DNA of 26,032 nt from Spirochaetota bacterium (lineage in GTDB: Bacteria > Spirochaetota > Spirochaetia > DTKZ01): assembly GCA_029562045.1 (NCBI GenBank), contig JAKQWJ010000251.1, positions 1-26,032 of the forward strand. The letters are read 5' to 3'. The notes beneath the pieces are model-generated. The model had not been told where the DNA came from and searched no databases. It saw only the letters and a list, made by a program, of their open reading frames with translations. The position numbers and the translations under genes are program-made. The stretch's first letter is position 1, and each line of letters begins with the position of its first letter. Positions 1-8,900 of this stretch are shown one piece after another.

Positions 1-2
1 TT

Positions 3-479
3 TCCCCCGGGGAGGTCGCCCGATGGGAGGGAGAGGGGCGGCCCATTCTTTTCAATGTGGCCACCGGCCTCTTCGACCTGGAGCATCTGACGCGGAACAT
101 CGACGGCATCATCGCCGGCCTTCCCGTCAGATGGAGCGACCAGGTCAAGGACGCAGGGCGGTACTCCCAGGCCGAACAGGTGACCTGGGAGGTGCTGGGG
201 CTGCTGGACGACGCGCTGATCCTCGGGGTGGAGAAGTCCCGCCGTTTCCTGGCGGCGAAGCTTCTCCTGGAGAACTTCCTGACCTGCGGTCTCTACGCCG
301 ATGACCCCGCCTTCCCCTCGGACCCGAACCCGGAAAGGGACCTGAAAAAACTGGCCGCGACCTTGCGCTCCGGCTTCGCCTGGAATATGGAAAACAGCTA
401 CGGCATGCGGCTCGGCGCTTCACGCTGGGAGCCGGTGGAACTCCGCTCCCCCGCAGGCCTATGGGGGGACCCGTTATGA
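3..479 (+). CDS. Hypothetical protein, 3' end only
   Basis: The reading frame is open from the left edge of the window to a TGA at 477-479, so this is the C-terminal part (about 158 residues) of a protein whose start lies outside. The visible part begins SPGEVARWEGEGRPILFNVA and looks soluble: mixed helices, no signal peptide, no membrane segment and no cysteine-rich site. I do not recognise the family. Its stop overlaps the start of the next gene by 4 nt (ATGA at 476-479), so it is probably co-transcribed and translationally coupled with the histidine phosphatase. An internal ATG at 57 exists, but in-frame coding continues upstream of it with similar composition, so I treat the gene as truncated by the window edge. 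The frame is well supported by the overlap; the function is unknown. Confidence 0.7.
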   Translation, partial: SPGEVARWEGEGRPILFNVATGLFDLEHLTRNIDGIIAGLPVRWSDQVKDAGRYSQAEQVTWEVLGLLDDALILGVEKSRRFLAAKLLLENFLTCGLYADDPAFPSDPNPERDLKKLAATLRSGFAWNMENSYGMRLGASRWEPVELRSPAGLWGDPL

Positions 480-1216
480 CAATGGATTTTTCGCCCCTCG
501 CCCGCCTGGGGAAAATCGATTTCTACCTTCTCCGCCACGGCAAGAGCGAAGGAAACCATCGGGACATCGTCCAGGGGAGGCTCGACTCTCCTCTCAGCGA
601 TGAGGGAAGGAGGCAGGCGGCGCTGACCGGCAGACTCCTGGCGGAGCGGGGCATCCGTTTCACTCTCTGCACCCCCCTGGCCCGGGGCAGGGAAACGGCG
701 GAACTGGTATGCCGCGAGGCGGGCCTGACCACCCCGAGACCCACGCCGGATCTCATCGAAATGGACACCGGCGTCTACACCGGCCTGACCCTGGAGGAGG
801 CCCGGAAACGCTCCCCGGAGGCCTGGGCGCGGTTTCTCCAATTAAGCTGGGACGGGGTGGAGGGAGCCGAAAGCTCCGTCGCCCTGCGACGCCGGGCGGA
901 AGCGGTCTGGGCGGACCTCATCGCCGGAGCCGCGGCGGCGGCGAAGGAGGGAGCTCTTCCCGGCGGAGGCTCCGGAGCTGGAGAATCCGGGAGCGGGGAC
1001 CCGGCGGGGAGTGGTCCGGCAAAACCCTTCGGGGTTCTGGCGGTGGCCCACGCGGGGATTCTGCAATGGCTCATCAAAGCCGTTTCGGGGGAGGTTTCCT
1101 GGTTTCCCCTTTTTCCCATGGGCCACTGCGGCCTCTACCATCTGTCGGTGGACGGCACCGTGATCCGATGGGAAAAATTGAACTTTCAGGCTCCCGGGGT
1201 CACCGGCAGACGCTGA
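476..1216 (+). CDS. Histidine phosphatase family protein (PGAM/CobC-like)
   Basis: A 246-residue cytosolic protein of the histidine phosphatase superfamily, which includes phosphoglycerate mutases and small-molecule phosphatases. The catalytic motif LLRHGKSEGN gives the phospho-accepting His21 with Arg20. A second motif VAHAG supplies His192, and Glu95 in EMDTGVYTGLT is the likely proton donor. Residues about 151-187 form a Gly/Ala/Ser-rich insertion before the second His strand, unusual for the family and possibly a GC-driven loop. I chose ATG 476 because it gives a 4-nt overlap with the preceding gene and has a GGGGGG(A) ribosome-binding stretch about 7 nt upstream; ATG 461 and 482 are alternatives. 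The substrate cannot be read from sequence: candidates are phosphoglycerate, alpha-ribazole phosphate or a sugar phosphate. The gene is convergent with the ZIP transporter, only 5 nt away, with no terminator visible between them. Confidence 0.88.
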   Translation: MTMDFSPLARLGKIDFYLLRHGKSEGNHRDIVQGRLDSPLSDEGRRQAALTGRLLAERGIRFTLCTPLARGRETAELVCREAGLTTPRPTPDLIEMDTGVYTGLTLEEARKRSPEAWARFLQLSWDGVEGAESSVALRRRAEAVWADLIAGAAAAAKEGALPGGGSGAGESGSGDPAGSGPAKPFGVLAVAHAGILQWLIKAVSGEVSWFPLFPMGHCGLYHLSVDGTVIRWEKLNFQAPGVTGRR

Positions 1217-1221
1217 AGGGC

Positions 1222-2034
1222 TCAGCCCAGCGCCACATCCAGAGTCATCATGATGGCGAAGCCCAGCATGGCCCCCAGGGTCGCCACATCGCTGTTCCCC
1301 CCGCTCTGGGCCTCGGGTATGACCTCCTCCACCACGACATAGATCATCGCCCCCGCGGCGAAGGCCAGGGCGAAGGGGAGGATGGGCTTCATGGCGATGA
1401 CGAGCATGGCGCCGAGGACCCCCGCGATGGGTTCCACCATGCCCGAGGCCTGGCCGTAGAGGAAGCTCTTCCACCGGGAGAGGCCCTCCCGCCGGAGCGG
1501 AACCGACACCGCGGCGCCCTCGGGCAGGTTCTGGATGCCGATCCCGATGGCCAGCGCGACGGCCCCGCCGCAGCAGGCGGTGGTTTCGATCCCCGCCCCG
1601 AGAGCCCCGAAGGCCACCCCGACGGCCAGACCTTCAGGGATGTTGTGCAGCGTGATGGCCAGAACCAGGAGAATGCTCTTTTTCCAGGTGGTGTGAAGAC
1701 CCTCCGCCATGTCCCTGTCCTGTCCCAGATGAAGGTGGGGCAGGAGCTTGTCCACAATTTTCAGGAAGGCCCCTCCGGCGAGAAATCCGCCCACCGCCGG
1801 CAGGATGGGAACCATGCCCATCTGCCTCGCCATATCCAGGGCGGGCTCCAGAAGGGACCAGAAGCTTGCCGCGATCATCACCCCCGCGGCGAAGCCCAGC
1901 ATGCTGTCCAGAGCCTTTTTGTTGAGGTTCTTGAAGAAAAAGACCATTCCCGCCCCGACGGCGGTGAGACCCCAGGTAAAAAGGGTGGCCAGGAAGGCGG
2001 CCAGCACGGGGTTCATGTTCATGAGCACTTTCAT
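1222..2034 (-). CDS. ZIP family divalent metal transporter
   Basis: A 270-residue inner-membrane protein with about eight hydrophobic segments, of the ZIP family (ZupT/ZIP11-like), which imports Zn2+ and related divalent metals. Diagnostic motifs are HNIPEG (residues 130-135) and QNLPEG (168-173), the two halves of the transmembrane metal site, followed by VEPIAG (200-205) and VVVEEVIPE (233-241). A short cytosolic loop with LPHLHLG (98-104) fits the His-containing loop between TM3 and TM4. An open frame runs upstream to 2070, but that stretch contains a promoter (-10 TATACT at 2043-2048), so I place the start at ATG 2034 (MKVLMNMNP). ATGs at 2022 and 2016 are alternatives. No clear ribosome-binding site precedes 2034, which fits a leaderless transcript. 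No metal-responsive operator is recognised. Family assignment is firm; metal specificity is not visible. Confidence 0.9.
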   Translation of the reverse strand: MKVLMNMNPVLAAFLATLFTWGLTAVGAGMVFFFKNLNKKALDSMLGFAAGVMIAASFWSLLEPALDMARQMGMVPILPAVGGFLAGGAFLKIVDKLLPHLHLGQDRDMAEGLHTTWKKSILLVLAITLHNIPEGLAVGVAFGALGAGIETTACCGGAVALAIGIGIQNLPEGAAVSVPLRREGLSRWKSFLYGQASGMVEPIAGVLGAMLVIAMKPILPFALAFAAGAMIYVVVEEVIPEAQSGGNSDVATLGAMLGFAIMMTLDVALG

Positions 2035-2042
2035 GTAAAAAC

Positions 2043-2070
2043 AGTATACGGCATCCCGATAAAAACGCAA
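2043..2070 (-). promoter_or_regulatory. Sigma70-like promoter for the ZIP gene
   Basis: Read on the minus strand, -35 TTGCGT (2070-2065) and -10 TATACT (2048-2043) are separated by 16 nt. The -10 box ends 8 nt before ATG 2034 (intervening GTTTTTAC), so the predicted transcript start falls at or within a few bases of the start codon. This is the only AT-rich block in this stretch. It is an inference from sequence and no transcript start is known. Confidence 0.55.
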
Positions 2071-2167
2071 GAGGATGGGCGCCGTATTTCCCGAAGCCGG
2101 AGGGGCTCTCCGGCCGCGGGCCCGGCCATAGCGCCCCTCCCCGGGACCGCCGGGAGTCCGGTCCGTC

Positions 2168-2199
2168 GCCTCCCCGCCTCCCCGCCTCCCCGCCTCCCC
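2168..2199. repeat. Four tandem copies of an 8-bp unit (GCCTCCCC)
   Basis: Four perfect head-to-tail copies of GCCTCCCC lie in the 221-bp gap between the ZIP gene and the stop of the 239-residue secreted protein. Such a short, pure tandem repeat can change copy number by slippage. It is outside any gene I support, upstream of the ZIP promoter and downstream of the secreted-protein gene. The rest of the gap (2071-2255) is GC-rich, with no clear terminator or RNA. Confidence 0.8.
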
Positions 2200-2255
2200 G
2201 GCGCCGCCGGGTCAGGCGTTCCCTGACGGGGCGCCCGGTCCGGCCGTCCCCGGGC

Positions 2256-2975
2256 TTAGCGCCGGTGCCCGTTGAGGATGAGGACCGAATCCAGCAGCCC
2301 CTCCGAGGCGGGCAGGGCAAACAGGGGCGTCAGGATAATCTGGCCGGCATTTTTCACCTCCAGACGCAACCTGCCGTCGGGGAAGGTATCGTCGGTTTCG
2401 AAGATATTGTCGCCCAGATACTTCAGCAGATACCAGCCCCGGCGGAAGGCGAAATGGCGGATGGTTGGAAGGTTCATGAAAAAGGAGTAATCGTCGCTTT
2501 TGACCAGGCGGACCTGCCGGGACGTAGAATTATCCGGATGCCCCCATAAGCCCACCAGGGGGTGGTCCGGGTCGGCGACGGGCCCTTGACGTTTGCCTCC
2601 GCCACCGGAACTGATCAGCTTGTCGTCAGGGTTTTCAAAAATGTAGAGTGAATCTCCTTCCCGCCATACGACATTCAGGGTGTCGTCCCGGCCGTCCTTA
2701 TTGTCGTCCACATCGTACACTTTTACATGATCTCCGGTGTAGTCGTAGAAGAAACTCAAATATCTATGCGTGCCATCGAGCGAAAATTTCTCCTTGTAAA
2801 AGACCGTTTCCCTGGGGAGTTCGTTACGCCGGAACAGGACGGTCTGGTCATAGTGCACATCGATCCCCGAATCGATGTACCACTCGTTCGCCGTCAAAAA
2901 CCTGAAGTCTTCCTCCGATTCCCCCCGTATGGGGGCCAGGGCCAGCAGTGTCGTCAGGACCAGCAACGCTTTCAT
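2256..2975 (-). CDS. Secreted hypothetical protein coupled to the giant protein gene
   Basis: A 239-residue protein with an N-terminal signal peptide (MKALLVLTTLLALAPIRG, cleavage near residues 17-20), so exported to the periplasm or beyond; there is no lipobox cysteine. ATG 2975 is chosen because it gives an ATGA overlap with the stop of the upstream giant gene, has a GGGAGG ribosome-binding site, and puts the signal peptide at the N-terminus; an ATG at 3038 would lie inside the giant gene and spoil the signal. The mature part is rich in Tyr, Phe and Asp and looks beta-rich. It carries an acidic DVDDNKDGRDD loop (residues 88-98), like calcium-binding loops, and a very similar loop occurs in the giant protein. 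I do not recognise the family. Position and coupling suggest a dedicated partner, chaperone or immunity protein, but that is inference. Confidence 0.85.
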   Translation of the reverse strand: MKALLVLTTLLALAPIRGESEEDFRFLTANEWYIDSGIDVHYDQTVLFRRNELPRETVFYKEKFSLDGTHRYLSFFYDYTGDHVKVYDVDDNKDGRDDTLNVVWREGDSLYIFENPDDKLISSGGGGKRQGPVADPDHPLVGLWGHPDNSTSRQVRLVKSDDYSFFMNLPTIRHFAFRRGWYLLKYLGDNIFETDDTFPDGRLRLEVKNAGQIILTPLFALPASEGLLDSVLILNGHRR

Positions 2976-5900
2976 TGTCTTCCTCCCAAGGGCAGCATGT
3001 TTCTTCGCTCCCGATACAGCATGTGGTAATGGGTCCAATTGGGGACCACCTTGTAGATGTCCCAGCGGGCGATCTCCCCCGGAGAGCGCCAGGTCCGCCC
3101 GGTGTAATTATTCCCCTTCCAGGGGTTCGCGGTATGGACTCCCCGGATCTCCGAAAAATCCCCCGTCGCCGCCCCGGGCCCCCAGTCGATGGAGGAGAGC
3201 GCCTCGGAGTGATAGGCCTTCCTGTCCTTCTCGTCTCCGATCCGGAGATGGACCAGAAAGGTCTCCGGAGCCCCTTCCATCGCCCGGAGAAGCTCCGCCC
3301 CGGGCCTGCCGTCTTTCAGGGTCTGCAGCTCCAGCCGGAACTCCCCCCCGGTGAGGTATCGCACCACCTCCGCCAGTTTGCCGGGGGACAGGTCCGAGTC
3401 GTTCAGGAAGAGGCCCGCATCCCGGACGGCCCGGTTCACCTCCGGCAGGGACAGGTTCCGGCCGGTGATGGTCTCGGCGCAGTACATAGCCGCGGTGAGC
3501 ATGCAGCCGGAGGAGGCCAAGGAAACATACTGCAGCTCGGCGGGTTTGAATTTTGCGATAAAATCTTTTTCTTTTTCCGCACCGTCAAGAAATTTCTCCC
3601 GGGATACCCCCAGAGAGGCGAGGTAGCCCTCCTCGTCCCCGGCGTAGCCATTGCTTTTCGCTTCGTCCTGCAGGAACCGGGCAGCCGCATCCTCCGTTCG
3701 CCGGCGGTTCTCCCGGGCCACCTCCTCCCGGGTCATCTCCCCCAGAAGGGGAACATTGACATGGCCCGGGGAGTTCTGGTATTCCCCCCCGGTGACCACC
3801 AGGGGAAGGTAGAAATCCTCGTCGTTCCGGTATGCGTCCCGGAGGTATTCCAGAAAAAGCTCCTCCCTCCCCTGACGGGAAGCCTCACCGTGGAGATGGA
3901 GTTCAAATTCCAGGTGGGGGCTGGATGCGAGAAACCCCGGGCGCTCGCCGTCGATCTTCGCCGCCATCTGGAGCCGGGCGAGACTGCCGGCCCTGAGTTC
4001 GGCGAAGTTGCTCTCGTCCGTTTCCCGGGTCCCGTCGGGATGCAGGTCTCCCACCGGAACGCCGTTCCGGTGGGCCTCGTGCTGGAGGGTGATGCCCGCC
4101 AGGAACCCCGCCTCGCCCCGACTCTCCAGGCCTGCCAGATGGATCTCATTCCCCCGGGTCACCCCCCGGGCTTGGGTGAAGCCCACCAGAAGGTTCATGT
4201 CTCCCGACAGGAGCCGGTCCAGCAGGACCTGGCCTGCGGCATCCCCGAAACTGTACAGGGCCCGCAGGGCGGTCCCGACGCTTCGGGACCCCTCGTAGTC
4301 GCCGGCGAACTCCGCCCCTCCCCGAAGATCGGCAAACTGGATCTGGATGTTCTTCTTCCAGGCTCCCGCCCCGGCGGCGGCTTCCAGGATCCGTCCCAGA
4401 CTGACGTCGGTCCCGCCGGACCCCAGGGAAAAAAGGGCCCCCGGACCGCCCAGGTTCAATTCCAGCATTCCGCCCCGGAGGGTCCGGCCTCCCGCCGAGA
4501 CGCCGAAGATGCCGAAATCGGCGATGTTGAGCCGGGTCCGGCCGGTGAGACCGTATTCCGTCCCTGCGGCGGCCATTCCCCCGACGAAATCGGCGAAGGA
4601 ACGGACCTCCCCGAGACGCGCCGCGCCGAGCCCCTCCACGCTTCCGGCAAGAAAGGTCCCCAGCAGGCCTCCGGTGTAGGACGCCAGTGCCCCATCTCCG
4701 GCCACCGCTTCCCGGAACACGTTCCACCGGAAATCGGGGCCCCCCGACCCCAGCCGGACGGCCTGCAGGGCTCCGCCGGCGGCATTGGACGCCAGCATCC
4801 CCGTCCCCTTCGTCAGAGTGTTCTGTAGGACTCCGCCGTTCCCCGCCACCCCTCCCAGGATCCTGAACCCGTCGGAGACTCCCAGGGCGACGGCGCTGAG
4901 GGCGGCCTGCCGTCCCAGGTCCCTGAAACCGGAAAACAGGCTCACCGTCCCGCCGGCTGCGTCCATGGCCGTGAAAACCGCGTCGTCCAGCAGATTCAGC
5001 GCCGCGGCGGCCCAGACATTTCCCGTCGCGGTGGCGGCTATTCCCACCGCCAGATTCGCCACGCTCCGCAGCGTGGGGGCCCCGAAAAAACCGTCGCTCC
5101 GGCCGTCATTGTTTTTATCGTCGTCCCAGAGCTTCTTGTTGTACCAGGTCACATCGAAGGAGGCGAGGCCCCGCATCTGCCGGGCCTGGTTCCGGAAAAA
5201 CAGGGTCATGATCCTGCCCATCTCTCCGTAACCCGCTTCCGCCACGTTTTCGGGATCGTTCGTCTTCATCACCGGCGCGTAGCCCACATGCCAGGCGAAA
5301 AGGCCGTCCGCGTTCCGGTTGACGGATACTCCGTTCTCCACCCGGCCGTATCCCGCGGACGCCCGATAGGAGGATTCGGCTTTTTCAAAGGACTCCCGCA
5401 ATTGACCCGCCGCTCCCCGCCACAGGCTGTCCATGTCTTTAGTGTTGTCTCTCCCGAAGATGAGCGCAAGGTATTTCCCGATATTTTCCCGGGCCAGGCG
5501 GACCATGGCGGCGATGTACTCGCCGCTTTTGCCTGTCAGACTGTCCCGACTCAGATCCGCCCCGCAGTCGAAATCCGGCGCCTCGAAAGGCCGGTAGCCC
5601 TGGATGGTTTGTCTCTCCCGTTCGATCCCGCCGAACAGGGTCTCGTCGATGACGGCCCTCCGGGTGAAGATGTTTCCCGACCTGGCGTAACCCGCCCCCC
5701 GCAAGGTGTCCGCCAGACTTTTATCCACCGACCGGTTGGCATCGGCCACCCGCCGGGCCGCCCCTTCCCGGACCTCCCGCACCGCCTTGCCCCATTCCAC
5801 CGCGGTGACGAAAGCGGCGCCCCGGAGGATATCCTCCTCGATTTCCCGCGCCACGGCGCGGGCGCCGACCAGCGGGGATGGGCGCCAGATCCGGGGAAGG

Positions 5901-8900
5901 GCAGCGGCGGAGACGGATCGCCTTTCCCCCGACCTTTCCGCCAGAAGATCGGCGGTCCGCCCCAGCGAATCCAGAAACGACCGGTTCCAGATCCCGGCGG
6001 CCTTGTCGGAAAGGCCGGAGGAGAAAAGGATGTCCGGGATCCGGACCCCCTCCACCTCCGCGATGAGACGCTCCCGGTCCAGCCCCAGCTGTCCCGCCAG
6101 GTCCTCCACCCCCGCCTGCACCGTCATTTCCGCCCCGCAGACCGCCCATTCGTGCCGGCTCCGGTCGAGGAGCTCCCGTTCCGCCTCCCAGAGATCGACG
6201 CTCCGTCTGTAGGCGTCCGTCAGGTCGTTCCACTGACGGCTCCGGACATCCTCCAGCAGCCCCTCCCCGTCCCGCCAGCCCTCCCGACCCGCCCGGTAGA
6301 GATCCGCCAGCCGGCGGGCCCATTGGGACCGCCTGTTTTCCAGCGCCTCCCCCTCTCCCTCGAGGGCGAGGCGGGCGGTTTCCATGATCGCGGAGAGTTT
6401 CGCCGCGAACAGATTCTCCAGATCCCCGGCGAGGAGCCGCAGCTTGTATCCGCCCCCCGGGATGGTGTCGGCGGCCAGCGACCGGGTGACGGCGATATCG
6501 AACTCCGATTTTTTCTCCTCGCTGAAGGCTCCTGCCCCGAAGAGGGCCGTCATGGCCTCCCGAAGCTCCGCCGGGGAGGCTCCGGGATCTTCGACGATGG
6601 CCCGGTACCTTTCCCGGGCGGAGTGTCTTTCAGCCAGAAGGCCCGCGGCCCGGAGTTCCGCCTCCCCCCGCGCCGCCTCGGCGGCATCCTCGTAATACCA
6701 GCGGAGGACCGCCGTCACAGCGAAGACATTCTCTTTTTCCCGATCTCCCAGATGGGGAAACAGGGTTTCCACATCCCGGGCCAGAGCGGAGGGAGGGGCC
6801 TGTCCCGCGAGGCGGCCCAGGGCATCGAGGTAATCGTCGGCAGAGCGGATTTCCGAAAACCCCAGTCCGGTGAGCTGTCCTCCGACCCGGGCGAGGGTTT
6901 CGGACGCGGCGGAAAAGCCCCGGGCGGACCGGGCCAGGAGGTCCCGCTCCTCCGCGCCGGTGAGGTGGGCGGCGGAGATATCCTTCCGCAATGCCCGGAT
7001 CCGGTTCCCCTCGGCATGCATCCACGGGCGGTACCACTTCTGGCAGTACCGCTGACGGCTGTAGGCCCGGTCGTTCACCTGGGCAAAAACCGAGTCCCCC
7101 ACATCTTTCCCGATGGAAACGGCGATGTCCACGAGGTTTCCGGTGACCATCGCCATCTTGTAGAAGCCGTACAGCCCCCGCAGCCGGGGATCGGAGGTGA
7201 GACTCCGGTAAGCGTCCCGGGTTCTGTCCCGGACCAGATTGTCCAGGGAACCCACGTTGATATAATCCTTCAGCAGTTTGACCCAGCTGGGGTGGGAGAA
7301 CAGGAAGACATGGATCTCCGGCGGGTTCCCCGTTTCCAGATCCCCCTGGATGACCGCATCGAAGTAATAGGCCAGGGCGAAGCTGCGGAGAAGCCCGGAG
7401 GGGTCGGTTTCCCCGGCGAGAGCTTCCATCCAGAGGGCCGCGTCGGAGGAGAATCGCCGGGAAATATCCTCCAGACTACCGGAAAAATAGGCCTCCACCT
7501 CCCGGGCGAACAGGGCTTCGTCCTCCGGACTGAAACCCGTCGGTTCCGCCGCCCCGTCGGCGGGGATGAAGGGCAGTCCCTGGACGGTCCCGTTCTCCCC
7601 GGGCATGACAAAATGAAAAACCCGACGGACCATGGATTCGGCGGTTTTTTCCGCCTCCCACCGGGCCTCTTCCAGAATCTTTCCTTCCCGGGCGGCGGTC
7701 TCCTCGACGGCCAGAAGATGCAGCAGCCGGGACCTGAATCCGGCCTCCCGTTCCTTGGCCTCCCGATAGACCGGGTCGATCCCGTCCCCCGGGGGGAGCC
7801 CGGCGGCCGGGAGAAAAGATTCCAGGGCGCTCAGCGCCGCCCTCAGCCTCTCTTCGGCGGCCTGCCGTTTCTTCAGGGTTTCCCGGGGAGAAGACTCGCC
7901 GGGCTCGCAGCCCGAGGCGGCGTAATCGGCAATCTCCCGGGCCTGGAGCAGGGCGGCCCGGGTCTCCCCCAGGGCCGACCGGGCGGCGTCCAGGGCGGTT
8001 TTCCGGCGGCCGTGCTCCTCCGATTCCCGATGGAAGGCCTCCAGGGCCTCCTGGTACGACCGCCGGGCCTGGTCCCGGAGCCGGGCCGCATCGTCCATCC
8101 GCCGCCTTTCCGGGTCCACCCGGACCCGCAGATACTCGTTCCGGTCCTCCTCCAGGATCCGGATGTCCCGGACAAGGTTCTTCTCCATATCCCGGTTCCG
8201 CTGCGCCCGGGCTTCGGCCGCAAAAATCTCCTCCCCCAGTTCCTCCGGGTATCCGAAAAAGGGAAGCTCCTCCGGGGAGACAAAGACCGCCAGGGCCTTG
8301 TCGGCGATGGTCCGATGGAGTTCATCCTCCGGGAAGGCCGCCCACCGCTCCAGGGCCTCCGCCAGGTATCCGGGCAGGTTGAGGTTACGGATCGCTTCTT
8401 CCATGGCGGCTGCAGCTTCGCCGGGATTCTCCGTCACCGCCTCCAGGAGAGACCGGAGTTCCCGGGCGTCCCTCCCGGCGTACATCAGGAGAAACGCCGG
8501 CGCCCGCCGTCCGTAGGACCGGTAAACCTCCCGCCGGAGTTCCGCCTCCCCGCCGCTCGGGCCCTGCGCGACCCTCGCCATGAGAGCCTCTCCCTCCGGG
8601 GCGGAAAGAAAGGGCAGAAGAAGGAGTTCCCGGACCAGCTGGGAGACCTGGTCCTGACCGTCCTGCAGGGCCAGGAGTTCCGCCGCCTCCAGGGCGTCTT
8701 CCCGAAGAACTCCCCTCCTCTCCCCTTCGGAAGCGGCGCAGTACAGATGCCAGGACAGAAGGCGGCCGGCCTCGTCGGAGCGGTACGCCGCGAGTTCCTC
8801 CCGGCAGAGGGCCAGCATGTCCCGCAGGACCTGGGTGTCGCCGCTGCGGTACAGGGACAGGGTCTCTTCGTAGGATGCCCGGGCCCCGCGAAGATGCTCC

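Noticed and set aside
1217..1221. Bidirectional terminator between the phosphatase and ZIP genes
   Set aside because: Only 5 nt separate the stops and no stem with a T tract is visible on either side.
2035..2070. Longer N-terminus for the ZIP transporter from ATG 2070
   Set aside because: The added twelve residues are not typical of the family and the DNA holds a good promoter.
4079..4090. Zincin-type HExxH protease site in the giant protein
   Set aside because: The residues read H-E-A-H-R, so the second His is one position too early for HExxH; kept only as a possible metal-like motif.
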